A stretch of DNA of 64,000 nucleotides from Candidatus Contubernalis alkalaceticus (GTDB taxonomy: Bacteria > Bacillota > Dethiobacteria > SKNC01), in assembly GCF_022558445.1 (NCBI RefSeq), contig NZ_CP054699.1, positions 1,506,001 through 1,570,000 on the forward strand. Reading direction: 5' to 3'. Both the position numbers and the translations under genes were made by a program. How positions within the stretch are numbered: the first letter of the stretch is position 1; each line of letters begins with the position of its first letter. The notes below the pieces were generated by a model, which was not told the DNA's origin, searched no databases, and saw only the letters and a list, made by a program, of their open reading frames with translations. Shown here one piece after another: positions 16,294-25,620 of this stretch.

Positions 16294-18292
16294 TTGTTAA
16301 CACCCTTTCTATTGATTTATATATAGGGAAAATAATCTTTACACTAGTCCCCTGTCCAACTTTACTTTCTATAAAAAGCTTACCTCCCATATTTTTAACA
16401 ATAGAGGATGAAACAGAAAGACCTAAGCCACTTCCCTCGGGCTTAGTTGTAAAAAAAGGTCTGAATATATTATCTAAGATATCCTTTGGAATTCCTGGAC
16501 CGTTATCCTTAATGGTCACCCAAGTAATACTATCATTGAAATCCTGATATATTTCAAGCCTCCCTCCTTCTTTCATTGCTTCTATTGAGTTTTTGGCAAT
16601 ATTTAACAACACCTGTTTCAGGCTGTTTTTATTACCTTTTATCAAGGGTAAACTATCTGAAACCTGGTGTATTACAAAGTCTATGTCATAGAGGTACGCT
16701 TCACTTTTAAGCAGTGACTTTATTTCATTAACTATCTGTGTGAGATCTACAGACTCAAGGTTTTCCTGGCTGCTGGGTTTACAAACATTCATAAAATCAG
16801 TTAGGATATTGTTCATTCTTTCCAGTTCACTGTTTAACATGTTAAGGACTTCTTTTTGTTTTTCCTTGTCCTTGACCATTTCAAAGAACTGAATAGCAGC
16901 GGTTGCTGCTGCCATGGGATTGCGAATTTCATGAGCCAGGCCAGCGGCCACCTGTCCTGCGGTGGCCAGCCTTTCCCACTCCTGCAGCTGCCTGGAAATA
17001 TTTACATTGTCTGTAATATCCTCAATCACTAATATAGTCCCCATAATCCTGCCATCTTCATTAAGTAGAGGAATTATATCCCAGTTTAAATATAGAGATA
17101 TATGTTCATCTCCCAGAATTGAATTTTGTTTAATAAAAGAGTTACCGTATTGGATAGCATCATGAACAGCAGTTTCCATAGAGCGGGAGAGTTTCTTCCC
17201 AAGCAAAGTTTCACCAAAAGGTAATGCTATTCCTATTTTATTAAATGTATTCTTAGCTGACTCATTTATCAATGCCAACTGGCCTTTTTGGTTAGTAACT
17301 ACAATTCCATGGCGTATAGAATTAAGGATGGTGCCCATTCTTTGAAGCAGTACCTGATATAAAGAGTCAAACTCCAAAGCAATGGTTAACTGCCTTTGAA
17401 AAGCGGAAAGGGCTACTTCTACATTATTATTTCTTGGATTTACTACTCCGATAGAAGCACAGTAAAGTCCATCTATTTGCTTAAACGTGTTTTTTATTTT
17501 TAGGTCAGGGTCTAAAATCTTTTTCCCCCACTTATTTTGTAATTGAGTTTTCTTTTGCTTTTTAATGGTAGACTTCCAGTCCTGCTCCAACCTTTGAAGG
17601 AACTCATTAGTATTTCCTTTATGTGTTGTAATACTTTTATCGTACTTTCGGTGGGTAAAGACCCATGAACTATCGGCATCAAATAAAATTATAAGAGTAT
17701 TAGTTATTAAATCCTGAATAGTATTCAGCTCAAAATTGTCCGGTGTTAGAAGGCTAACTGTAAGCTTGTTTATTTCTTCTACCGCAGCTAAGAGCATCAT
17801 CTGATGCCCAAGTTTTGATGTTTCGTTTAATGCCCCCACTAATCTGGTGTAAAAATTTTCCACGTAATTAATGGTTTCTTTTAATTCTTCTAAACTTAAG
17901 AAATTTAGTTTTTGCCACATAAATTCATTATCTGGGATATCAAAAGTTTTCATCATTCTTTTTAGTTTATCAGATGAATGAGGATCATTTTTATCTAAAA
18001 TTCCTCCCAAAATAATGCTAACGTTTCCAAGATTAATAAATCCTACAGGTAAACCAAGAGGATCATAGAGTATTTTACTGCTCTTCTCATCCTTAAATCT
18101 GGTAAGGTTAAGAAAAAAATCATGGTAGGCATATATTAAATCTTTGTTATTGTTTAACTCTGAAAAGGAATGTTCAGGATAAATGGTTACTGGTTTTCCT
18201 TGGGAGTCAATTAATACAACCGTAATATTTAACATTCCGGCAATAGAATCATGAAAGTTATTCCATTTTGGGGCGGTTATAAATTCTATCAT
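16286..18292 (-). CDS. Soluble histidine kinase with PocR-like, GAF-like and PAS domains
   Basis: A 668-residue kinase with no clear transmembrane segment. The N-terminal ~110 residues (FHDSIAGMLNITVVLIDSQG ... SIILGGILD) resemble a PocR ligand-binding domain but lack its usual cysteines. A GAF-like region (about 170-310) and a PAS domain (about 318-430, SIRHGIVVTNQKGQLALIN) follow. The HisKA motif LAHEIRNPMAA holds H454. The ATPase has N (NIAKNSIEAMK), G1 (DNGPGIP) and G2 (GSGLGLSVSSSI) boxes. It starts two bases after the KaiC-like gene and overlaps the receiver gene, forming one operon. Probably the KaiC-like ATPase supplies or receives its signal; that is inference. Confidence 0.9.
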   Translation of the reverse strand: MIEFITAPKWNNFHDSIAGMLNITVVLIDSQGKPVTIYPEHSFSELNNNKDLIYAYHDFFLNLTRFKDEKSSKILYDPLGLPVGFINLGNVSIILGGILDKNDPHSSDKLKRMMKTFDIPDNEFMWQKLNFLSLEELKETINYVENFYTRLVGALNETSKLGHQMMLLAAVEEINKLTVSLLTPDNFELNTIQDLITNTLIILFDADSSWVFTHRKYDKSITTHKGNTNEFLQRLEQDWKSTIKKQKKTQLQNKWGKKILDPDLKIKNTFKQIDGLYCASIGVVNPRNNNVEVALSAFQRQLTIALEFDSLYQVLLQRMGTILNSIRHGIVVTNQKGQLALINESAKNTFNKIGIALPFGETLLGKKLSRSMETAVHDAIQYGNSFIKQNSILGDEHISLYLNWDIIPLLNEDGRIMGTILVIEDITDNVNISRQLQEWERLATAGQVAAGLAHEIRNPMAAATAAIQFFEMVKDKEKQKEVLNMLNSELERMNNILTDFMNVCKPSSQENLESVDLTQIVNEIKSLLKSEAYLYDIDFVIHQVSDSLPLIKGNKNSLKQVLLNIAKNSIEAMKEGGRLEIYQDFNDSITWVTIKDNGPGIPKDILDNIFRPFFTTKPEGSGLGLSVSSSIVKNMGGKLFIESKVGQGTSVKIIFPIYKSIERVLTND

Positions 18293-18294
18293 TA

Positions 18295-19740
18295 CTATTC
18301 TACTCCTATATTGTTATTATCTATTTCTATGAATGAAGCATTATTTTCATTTTCCGGTATTCGTTTTAGAACAACAGGCCCTTTATTCGTTACAGTAAAT
18401 GAGCGAATACTATCTGAATGGGAGTGACCTCTCATTTTTAAGACATTAATAAATTTGTATATTTGATAATTTGAACGTTTTAAGAATAACATAATGATAT
18501 TATCTGCAATATAGCTAACTGTGTGTTTTGTTATCTGAGAAACACCAAAAAGATTCGGGCTTTCGTTAACAAGCATAAGGGATATCCCTTGAGATTTAAA
18601 AAAGTCAGCAGCGGCCCATAACCAGTCGGTATATTTAATTTTATCTGCAACTCCAACCTCTATGGAAGATATGCTGTTGATTAATACTCGTTTAATTTTG
18701 TTTTCCTCTACCATCATTTGTGTATTATAAACAAGTTCATCTAAATCCATCTCAATAGAGGAAATATGTAATATCTTAATCAGTCCGTAATTCATGTATT
18801 TTAGCAAATCCCATCCAAAGGATTCTGCTGACTTGATTAATAATTCTGGGCTTTCTTCCAAGGCAATAATAAGCCCTGTTTCATTTGCTTCCGCTCCACG
18901 GCAGATCCAGCTCAGACCTAATAAGGTTTTCCCTGTCCCTGTGCTCCCGCTAATAATTGTTGTGGTTCCCGAGGGAATACCCCCGTGTAACATCTCATCT
19001 AGGCCAGAAATTCCGGTGGGTTGATAAGTACTATTAATTTCATAAGTTTGTTTTTTCACAACAGGATTTAGCCGGGGATAGAGTAGAATGCCATCTCCTG
19101 AAATTTTCATGCAGTGTTCACCCGTTAAAAAGTCAGTCCCACGCATTTTTAAAACTCGCAGGTAACGTTTTTGATGTTTCCGTTCCTCTGTTCCATACAG
19201 GTGTATAATCCCATCAGCGATTGATGCTTCAGGACGTCTTTGAACCTCATCACCATCAATATATTCACCGATGAGAAGTGTATTTATTTCCCAAAAGGTT
19301 AATTTTACATTCAGTTCATAAATTAACTTTCGAGCCTCCTGCTCTGAAAGCAGATCAATAATTGCTTTTATACTATCTATGGCTATCAAAACGGGTCGAT
19401 GTTGTTCAATTAATTTATCAATTATTTCCGGGATTTCGCCTATGCCTTCTGAAATAATCTTACTGCCTATATCATGGAAAATAACAGAATCCATAAAAGC
19501 ATTTGAATCAAAATATGAAAACTGTTGTTGGTTCTTCAGAATTTTAATTTGTGGTTCCGAAACAGTGGTAAGGTAAAGTATCTTTGATTCTTTTTGTTTA
19601 TTTATATTAAATAAAATATTTTGTGTGAGAATTGTTTTTCCAGTACCCGGGGCTCCAGATATAAGAATAGTGGAGTTTTTGGGAAATCCACCGTATAAAA
19701 TCTGATCCAGCCCAGACACTCCCGTTTTTATTTTGTCCAT
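18295..19740 (-). CDS. KaiC-like double RecA-fold ATPase
   Basis: A 481-residue protein with two tandem KaiC domains. Domain 1: Walker A GAPGTGKT (29-36) and Walker-B-like VLIAIDS. Domain 2: Walker A GSTGTGKT (265-272), the catalytic Glu pair in LIIALEESPE, and a Walker-B-like segment RVLINS in which the Asp is replaced by N355. The MRGTDF and MRGHSH loops end each domain. At the place of the cyanobacterial KaiC phosphosites (Ser-Thr) I read S409-Y410 by eye alignment. No KaiA or KaiB is present, as in other non-cyanobacterial KaiC genes. ATG lies inside the 3' end of the preceding small gene, after GGAGGACAGGC. It probably acts as an ATP-driven signalling hub for the adjacent kinase. Confidence 0.9.
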   Translation of the reverse strand: MDKIKTGVSGLDQILYGGFPKNSTILISGAPGTGKTILTQNILFNINKQKESKILYLTTVSEPQIKILKNQQQFSYFDSNAFMDSVIFHDIGSKIISEGIGEIPEIIDKLIEQHRPVLIAIDSIKAIIDLLSEQEARKLIYELNVKLTFWEINTLLIGEYIDGDEVQRRPEASIADGIIHLYGTEERKHQKRYLRVLKMRGTDFLTGEHCMKISGDGILLYPRLNPVVKKQTYEINSTYQPTGISGLDEMLHGGIPSGTTTIISGSTGTGKTLLGLSWICRGAEANETGLIIALEESPELLIKSAESFGWDLLKYMNYGLIKILHISSIEMDLDELVYNTQMMVEENKIKRVLINSISSIEVGVADKIKYTDWLWAAADFFKSQGISLMLVNESPNLFGVSQITKHTVSYIADNIIMLFLKRSNYQIYKFINVLKMRGHSHSDSIRSFTVTNKGPVVLKRIPENENNASFIEIDNNNIGVE

Positions 19741-20087
19741 GCCTGTCCTCCTTCTGCCTTAATAATTTCGTTAATTTCTTGAGCGATTTTATTAGATATG
19801 TCCTCTCCTATTAGGCGGGTTAAGATATTAATAAGGGAAGCAAAAAATTCTTCAATAATTAGCTTTAATTTTTCCTCTTCAGCTTTCTCTTTTAGTCCTA
19901 GAAAAGAAATTCCTTTCTTATCAAATTGAATGGCTTCCGCTTCAGAATATTTTTGTTGAGTAATCCAGGTTGTTCGTTGGACCAGAACTATTGCACTGTG
20001 AATACCGGCTATATCAATTATTCTCTGCCAAATTATATTGGCCAGGTCATTATATAAAGTGATAACATCAGTTTTATCATTGGACAT
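19728..20087 (-). CDS. Small helical protein, first gene of the KaiC-kinase operon
   Basis: A 119-residue, all-helical-looking protein of unknown family. Visible segments are LYNDLANIIWQRIIDIAG, then VQRTTWITQQKYSEAE, then LIIEEFFASLINILTRLIGEDI. There is no signal peptide or membrane helix. Its last 13 bases overlap the KaiC-like gene, so the two are translationally coupled. The size and coupling suggest an accessory or sensor partner of the KaiC-like ATPase; homologues would need checking. ATG follows a GGGGATGAT site. Confidence 0.75.
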   Translation of the reverse strand: MSNDKTDVITLYNDLANIIWQRIIDIAGIHSAIVLVQRTTWITQQKYSEAEAIQFDKKGISFLGLKEKAEEEKLKLIIEEFFASLINILTRLIGEDISNKIAQEINEIIKAEGGQAWTK

Positions 20088-20346
20088 AAGATATCATCCC
20101 CCTCGTATGTGTACATTAATTTCCAGCAATAAGGTATTTTTGCCTTAACTGCTAAATTGAAATTATTAGAAAGATACTTAAGATATCTTTCATTAGCTAT
20201 TTATTTTAATTATATTCTATTCCAAAGTAAATATTTCCTTTGTTGTAAATTGTATTTTTTTGTCAATTATTAGATAATATAAAATTTGATTGTTCAGTAG
20301 AGTTTTGTTGATGCTGAGCAGACGATAGTTTTGCTGCACAAAAAGG

Positions 20347-20405
20347 AAGGGTGCCAAGGGGAATGTTCTTCGTGATAACACAAGAACATTCCCCTTGACA
20401 CCCTT
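20347..20405 (-). terminator. Very strong hairpin terminator after the chemoreceptor gene
   Basis: Two 24-base arms pair completely, with a single G-U wobble, around an 11-base loop. On the minus strand the stem is followed by CCTTTTTG. The core GGGGAATGTTCTT and the adjoining TTGACACCC, repeated three times (20391-20420), recall other GGTTCC/TTGACA palindromes in this window. Confidence 0.8.
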
Positions 20406-20420
20406 GACACCCTTGACAAC

Positions 20421-21254
20421 TTATATATATTTGGCAAGATCATCTAGGACGTTTAACTGTGCATAGAGTTCTTGCATGGAAGCTACTATTTCTTGTGTAG
20501 CTGCTGACTGCTCTTCACTTATTGAGCTTGTTTCTTGTATTGAATAAATTACTGTATTTAAGGAATCTACAATGGTTTTCAGAGTGCTTTCGATTTCTTT
20601 GGCAAAACTATTGCTTTGATCTGAAAGACGATGAATTTCGTCGGCAACGACTGCAAAACCTCTGCCGTGTTCGCCGGACCTTGCTGCTTCAATCGCAGCA
20701 TTTAGGCCAAGTAATTTTGTGCTGTGGGCTACTTTACTAATCATTTGAATTATACTATTTGTCTTTTCCAACTCAGTTTTCGAGTTTGCAGCAGCTATAG
20801 TTAGACTTTCTCCTGTATTTGCAAGGTTATGAGCTCCTGCTGCAATTTCTTGTGCACCGCTATTTACTTGTTGAAAAGCTGAAGAGAATTGTGCTACTAC
20901 CTCCTGCATTTTAGACTGGTTTTCAACGCTATAACAAAAAGCAATAGCTCCAATCACATTATCATCTTCGTCAAACACAGGTATAGATATCGCTTTGATA
21001 GCGACACCCCATATTTCACGGGGAATTTCGACCAATATTCTCTCTTTCGCCATCATAGCTTGGTGGGTAGCACTGCCATCCTTTACAGGGTCTCCATTTA
21101 CAATGCCCAGGTCAAAGGTTTGACATCCTTCGTAATGTAAATACTTTTCATTGTCCACTACACCAATTACAGCCTCCTGCAAGAAAAATTCTTTAATGTA
21201 TGGGGCAAAACTTGTCATTTGCTCCAAAAGATGTTTTCCCACTAATTTAGTCAT
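20421..21254 (-). CDS. Soluble methyl-accepting chemotaxis-type signal transducer
   Basis: A 277-residue cytoplasmic chemoreceptor-like protein. The N-terminal ~120 residues form a small sensor fold ([15 protein letters not shown] ... [19 protein letters not shown]). The signalling domain follows with the hairpin tip [37 protein letters not shown], here recorded at about residues 178-215. The domain is short with few flanking methylation helices. No transmembrane helix is present. This compact type is common in Clostridia. A strong terminator follows. No che genes are near, so its target kinase is elsewhere. Confidence 0.88.
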   Translation of the reverse strand: MTKLVGKHLLEQMTSFAPYIKEFFLQEAVIGVVDNEKYLHYEGCQTFDLGIVNGDPVKDGSATHQAMMAKERILVEIPREIWGVAIKAISIPVFDEDDNVIGAIAFCYSVENQSKMQEVVAQFSSAFQQVNSGAQEIAAGAHNLANTGESLTIAAANSKTELEKTNSIIQMISKVAHSTKLLGLNAAIEAARSGEHGRGFAVVADEIHRLSDQSNSFAKEIESTLKTIVDSLNTVIYSIQETSSISEEQSAATQEIVASMQELYAQLNVLDDLAKYI

Positions 21255-21614
21255 AAATTCTCTCTCCCCTTCCTGATATTTCGTCCTTTAATATTATTAG
21301 ATAAATATTACAGATTTTATTTTTTTCCCTATTAGCAAATATGCATAGAACTGATCTTTTAAATTAAAACATTTTAACTGGAAGCCCTAACTGGAAACAA
21401 AAGAGATTTCATTTTATCAGGTCAAATAAATCCTTTTATATTTTTTTTGTATATTATCAAGAAAAATTATAACCTCCCTCAGCAAAAAATTTATTATATT
21501 ATAGAAAAAAATATAAATTCCTATCTTATTTTTATCGGCATAAGTTGTAAAAACTTTATAGGAGTGGAGATGTTAGGTTAGAAAAGACGTGGAAATAAAG
21601 TTAACCACTGCACT
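21255..21614. other. 360-base AT-rich intergenic region
   Basis: This gap lies upstream of the chemoreceptor gene and downstream of the YgiQ gene (both minus strand). It is very AT-rich, with several long T and A runs. I find no frame with a ribosome-binding site, no clear hairpin terminator and no recognised RNA motif. It probably holds the chemoreceptor promoter. Confidence 0.5.
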
Positions 21615-23432
21615 CTAACGCTTATGACGGCTGGCTTTTTTCCGGGGACGAATTAAGCATTTTTTCCCGAAACCAATTAAATCTTCTCGGCCTGCTTTTA
21701 TTAAAGCTTCTAATACCAGTGGATAGTTTTTTGGCTCCCGATACTGTATCAAGGCCTTCTGCATGGCTTTTTCCCGAAGAGATTTGGGAACATACACTTT
21801 TTTCATGGTCCGAGGGTCCAGTTCCGTATAATACATACAGGTGGATAGGGTTCCCGGTGTAGGATAAAAATCCTGCACCTGTTTGGGCATATGTTTAATA
21901 TCTCTTAAATATTCTGCCAGCTGAATCGCCGCATTTAAGTCCGACCCGGGATGGCTGGACATAAGGTAAGGAACGAGAAATTGATTCATACCGTGTTTCT
22001 TATTGATTGCCTCATACTTTTTTTTGAATCTTTCATAAACTTCAAATTCCGGCTTTCCCATTTTTTTAAGAACTTCAGGGGCAATATGTTCAGGGGCTAC
22101 TTTAAGCTGTCCGCTAATATGGTACCTGCAGAGTTCTTCAAAGAATTCTTGATTCTGGTCATAAACTAAATAATCGTATCTGATTCCCGAGCGGACAAAT
22201 ACTTTTTTTACCCCTTCCAGGTTTCGCAGCTTTCTTAAAAGATCAAGATACTCTACATGATCTACCTCAAGGTTTTTACATGGCCTGGGGAACAGACATT
22301 TTTTATCCTGACAAACGCCGTGCTCTATTTGCTGTTGACAGGCCCTTTTCCTGAAGTTTGCCGTAGGGCCCCCTACATCATGGATATAACCTTTAAAACC
22401 TTCATCTTTTATCATCTCTTCTGCTTCTTTAATAATTGAGGGTATACTCCTGGCCTGCACGGTTCTTCCCTGATGAAAATGCAGGGCACAAAAATTACAG
22501 CCCCCAAAACAACCTCTGCTGCTGACCAGGCTGTGCTTAACTTCTTCTATGGCAGGTACTCCACCCTCTTTTTCGTACATAGGATGGTATGTTTTTGTAA
22601 AGGGTAGATTGTATATGCTGTCTAACTCAGAAGAAGTCAGGGGTTCTGCCGGCGGATTTTGTACGATAAAGGTGTGTCTATAGGGTTCTATCAGCGGGAC
22701 AGCGGTGATGGAATCAGTATTTCTATGTTGTATCATAAAACTTTTTGCATAGGTTTCTTTTGAAGCAATAATATCATCATAGGAAGGCAGCATTTTTCCT
22801 TCATATACATTATCTATTGAGCCGGTCTTGTATACAGTACCTTTGATATATGTAATATCTTTTATGAAAAGGCCGCTTTTCAGGGCCTCCGCTATCTCAA
22901 CAACCTGTTTTTCTCCCATCCCATAAACCAGCAGATCTGCTTTTGCATCCAGGAGGATTGAACTGCGTACCCTGTCCTCCCAGTAGTCATAATGGGCTAA
23001 CCTACGCAGGCTGGCCTCTAACCCACCTAAGATAACAGGAACCTTTTTATAAGCTTCTTTAACTTTTTGAGAATATACTATGGCGGCACGGTCTGGCCTT
23101 TGGCCTCCCCTGCCGCCGGGAGAATAGACATCCTTTTTTCTTCTTTTTTTTGCTGCGGTGTAATGATTTACCATGGAATCAATATTTCCGCTGGAAACAA
23201 AAAACCCAAGTAATGGTTTACCCAACTTTTTAAACTCATTTAAGTCTTTCCAGTTAGGCTGAGTGATAATGCCTGTTTTGAAACCGTGAGCTTCCAACAG
23301 CCTTCCGATGATAGCCACACCAAAGGAAGGATGGTCTACATAGGCATCCCCGCTGATGATGATGAAATCAAGCTTATCCCATCCTCGTTCTTCCATATCT
23401 TTTTTTGACACAGGTAAATAATCATTTTTCAT
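21615..23432 (-). CDS. ygiQ: YgiQ-family radical SAM protein
   Basis: A 605-residue protein. The N-terminal region ([18 protein letters not shown], then [15 protein letters not shown]) is the B12-binding-like UPF0313 domain of YgiQ proteins. The radical-SAM cluster follows as C-F-G-G-C-N-F-C in [20 protein letters not shown], a CX3CX2C motif. The C-terminal region includes [16 protein letters not shown] and a basic tail. The reaction catalysed is not established. ATG at 23432 is preferred because GGAAGGA lies just upstream; the frame is open to 23459. It is a single-gene unit. Confidence 0.92.
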   Translation of the reverse strand: MKNDYLPVSKKDMEERGWDKLDFIIISGDAYVDHPSFGVAIIGRLLEAHGFKTGIITQPNWKDLNEFKKLGKPLLGFFVSSGNIDSMVNHYTAAKKRRKKDVYSPGGRGGQRPDRAAIVYSQKVKEAYKKVPVILGGLEASLRRLAHYDYWEDRVRSSILLDAKADLLVYGMGEKQVVEIAEALKSGLFIKDITYIKGTVYKTGSIDNVYEGKMLPSYDDIIASKETYAKSFMIQHRNTDSITAVPLIEPYRHTFIVQNPPAEPLTSSELDSIYNLPFTKTYHPMYEKEGGVPAIEEVKHSLVSSRGCFGGCNFCALHFHQGRTVQARSIPSIIKEAEEMIKDEGFKGYIHDVGGPTANFRKRACQQQIEHGVCQDKKCLFPRPCKNLEVDHVEYLDLLRKLRNLEGVKKVFVRSGIRYDYLVYDQNQEFFEELCRYHISGQLKVAPEHIAPEVLKKMGKPEFEVYERFKKKYEAINKKHGMNQFLVPYLMSSHPGSDLNAAIQLAEYLRDIKHMPKQVQDFYPTPGTLSTCMYYTELDPRTMKKVYVPKSLREKAMQKALIQYREPKNYPLVLEALIKAGREDLIGFGKKCLIRPRKKASRHKR

Positions 23433-23514
23433 AGGAAATTCCTTCCGCACCTTTTTCAATTATTATTATATTTTTTAGTAGGAGAATTGCTAATCTCATT
23501 TTTTAGGGTATGAG

Positions 23515-23613
23515 ACCCCAACTCTAAGTGTTAGCGTGAGTGGGCTTTTAATCAGGTGGAGTAGAGTCTCCACCTGATTCCCCGATGTTTTTAGCTTACT
23601 GAAACGAGTTCAC
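23515..23613 (+). repeat. Dispersed structured repeat, copy A
   Basis: The 3' half (23571-23613) reads CACCTGATTCCCCGATG, then a hairpin TTTTTAGC/TT/ACTGAAA, then CGAGTTCAC, and is closely matched at 49.1 kb and 52.3 kb. The 5' half has two further hairpins: CCAACTC / GAGTGG around TTAGCGT, and AATCAGGTGGA / TCCACCTGATT. Differences between copies tend to preserve pairing. It is probably the structured right end of a lost mobile element. Confidence 0.6.
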
Positions 23614-23681
23614 TTTCCACTGTATTAATAATAGTTATTATAAGTCTGTTCTTACATAAAGATTCTTTCTACGGGACTCCT

Positions 23682-23978
23682 TTAATTACCACCTTCAATG
23701 ACCTGAATTTTTATATCATGCTTATTAACTTTTTGTGAAATTTCTTCAAGCTTTTCCTCCACTCTACCAAGTTTTTCATTTGTAATCATCTGAGCTTCAA
23801 ATAAAGAATTTATCTGAAGAGCAATACTATTTTCAATTAGTATTTCTGTCTTTATAACTCGGTTATTTAATTGTTTAACATCTTTCTTAACCTCAGAAAT
23901 ATCCTTCTTAACCTCTTTTTTGGTATCTTGTAATTCAATATATACCTTTTCTAATAGATCAAAGGCCTTATGGTCCAT
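23682..23978 (-). CDS. Small coiled-coil protein of unknown function
   Basis: A 98-residue protein dominated by charged heptads (LEKVYIELQDTKKEVKKDIS, then VKKDVKQLNNRVIKTE, then LGRVEEKLEEISQKVNKHD). It should form a coiled coil. There is no signal peptide or membrane helix. ATG at 23978 follows GGAGAG at good spacing; an in-frame upstream start at 23999 is less likely. Similar short coiled-coil proteins are common in Clostridia with no known function. It stands alone between YgiQ and the bacterioferritin-like gene. Confidence 0.7.
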   Translation of the reverse strand: MDHKAFDLLEKVYIELQDTKKEVKKDISEVKKDVKQLNNRVIKTEILIENSIALQINSLFEAQMITNEKLGRVEEKLEEISQKVNKHDIKIQVIEGGN

Positions 23979-24106
23979 TTTTATCACTCTCCAAAACATA
24001 TTTTATAAATACATTATACAACAAAAAGCTATATATTTACAGCACATTTGTTCGATATATGAAAAAAGTTGACCTAAGGTTATTTAAAATTATTAAATAA
24101 TTGCAG

Positions 24107-24148
24107 AAAAAAAAGCTGCCCTCCTAATGTATGTAGAAAGACAACCTT
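24107..24148 (-). terminator. Terminator after the bacterioferritin-like gene
   Basis: On the minus strand a 12-bp stem rich in G-U pairs (AGGTTGTCTTTC with GAGGGCAGCTT) is followed by a run of eight T residues. Confidence 0.55.
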
Positions 24149-24169
24149 GAAGATTTGAAATGAAGAATG

Positions 24170-24688
24170 TTATTCTGCTTCAGTTGCGCCGCCTGTATCA
24201 GTTGGAGCTCCGGCTATACGGGCAAGATATGAAGCCCCAAGATTTTTTATGTGTTTGCTGATATTATCAAAGTAATTTAGATGTTCCTGTTCTGAATCAA
24301 TAAGGGTTTCAAACAGTTTCATGGATATGCTGTCGCCGTTTTCTCTGCAGACAAGGGCAAACTGGTTGTATGCATCTATGGCGCCTTCTTCCTCCCCGGC
24401 GTTAAAAGAATAAATAGTTTCCAGGTCCTGACCTTTTACTACGCTCCCCGCCAGATCTGTGGTAGGCTCTCCGCCCAGTTCCTTAACTCGCTCTGCCGTT
24501 GCTTCAGCGTGTCTCATCTCGTCTATAGCAATCTGTTTAAGTTCAACAGCTAGTTTGCCATAGTCCATATCATCAAGATTATAATGCTGATTCATGTATT
24601 GATGAACTGCCTGAAGCTCCATAGAACGAGCTTTATTTAACACTTCAATAACTTTACCTCTTCTTTCTTCTCTAGAACCTTGAACCAT
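24170..24688 (-). CDS. Bacterioferritin-like diiron protein
   Basis: A 172-residue four-helix ferritin-like protein. Iron ligands are visible in helix A (SMELQAVHQYM), helix B (DEMRHAEATAERVKELGGEP), helix C (NAGEEEGAIDAYN) and helix D (IDSEQEHLNYFDN). These give the ExxH pairs expected for a carboxylate-bridged diiron centre. The C-terminal tail is short and rich in Gly and Thr. In anaerobes such proteins store iron or remove peroxide and oxygen. ATG follows AAAGGAGGTAGAAC. It is monocistronic with its own terminator, next to but not part of the molybdenum-cofactor operon. Confidence 0.9.
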   Translation of the reverse strand: MVQGSREERRGKVIEVLNKARSMELQAVHQYMNQHYNLDDMDYGKLAVELKQIAIDEMRHAEATAERVKELGGEPTTDLAGSVVKGQDLETIYSFNAGEEEGAIDAYNQFALVCRENGDSISMKLFETLIDSEQEHLNYFDNISKHIKNLGASYLARIAGAPTDTGGATEAE

Positions 24689-24876
24689 GTTCTACCTCCT
24701 TTTATTTTTCCTTCTTCTTATACTGTTCTTTTCATCCAATTGTAAATCCTTCTATAATTAACATATCTTAAAGCAATATTTAATAGTTCATAATATTTTT
24801 ATAATGTCCCATTGTTACCTGTTTTATGTTTTGCACAGTATTTAATCTCTCTTAGGCGTGAAGCACAGAATGTGCA

Positions 24877-25620
24877 TCATGTTTTAAATTCCATCGGATA
24901 AACTAGTTTCCTTCTTTGAGATATAGATTCTAGTTCTTTGAACATTTCTTCTTTTACCAATGAAGGGTCAAGATCAAGGTTTTTGGTAAATATTATAAAA
25001 AACTCTCTTACTAATTCTTTCTTCCAATCTGTAAAAGCCGGTTCATAAGTAAGTAAGTAGGCGCAAAGCCTGCCTGTGTCTGTTTCCTTTTTTCCCAGGC
25101 GGCAGTCCTCAAAATCAAATCCATAAATTTCATCTCTTATAATAAAATTTCTTAAATTTATATCATACATTATCATGGTCTTCCCATAATGGTTTTCCAT
25201 TACTTTATAAAAATTTTTAAACCAATAGGCCAGGGAGGATGCTGTAGCGCAGGCGGTATGCCAGGCTTCCTTTTCCAGAGGCCCGGCCATTTCCATTTCC
25301 TCAAAAAAATCTAAAAACAGCTGACCTTGAATATACTCCATGACAATGTGCTTCTTTCCCATATAGTAAAGTATTGGAGCATGGATTTTCTTTTCCTGGA
25401 GTTTATGAAGAATACTGGCTTCTTTTTCCATATCTTTTGTCCCGTCAGCATATTCTTTTAAAACAAAACTTTCTGTTAACCCGGATTCCATTTCGGCTTT
25501 TATTAAGTAAACCTGGTTTTTTTTACTTTTGAACTTTTTAATCAGACAATACTCCTTTATTTCCCACTGTTTAATAAACTTTTCCTCCAGAGGAGCACTA
25601 ATTTCTTTATTGGGTATCAT
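24877..25620 (-). CDS. Kinase-like (aminoglycoside-phosphotransferase-type) protein
   Basis: A 247-residue protein with a protein-kinase-like fold. Visible parts: an N-lobe with the Lys in SFVLKEYADGT, the hinge MEYIQGQL, the catalytic-loop equivalent YDINLRNFIIRDE (Asp plus Asn), and the metal-binding segment IYGFDFEDCRLG. The catalytic loop lacks the usual His-x-Asp spelling. The ATG at 25620, after GGGAGAAGAG, lies within the last 14 bases of mobB, so the two are translationally coupled. It is the last gene of the riboswitch-controlled operon. Its substrate may be a small molecule linked to cofactor use; that is inference from position. Confidence 0.72.
   Translation of the reverse strand: MIPNKEISAPLEEKFIKQWEIKEYCLIKKFKSKKNQVYLIKAEMESGLTESFVLKEYADGTKDMEKEASILHKLQEKKIHAPILYYMGKKHIVMEYIQGQLFLDFFEEMEMAGPLEKEAWHTACATASSLAYWFKNFYKVMENHYGKTMIMYDINLRNFIIRDEIYGFDFEDCRLGKKETDTGRLCAYLLTYEPAFTDWKKELVREFFIIFTKNLDLDPSLVKEEMFKELESISQRRKLVYPMEFKT

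Noticed and set aside
19728-20087. Small first gene of the KaiC operon as a true KaiB
   Set aside because: The sequence is helical and shows no thioredoxin-like KaiB pattern.
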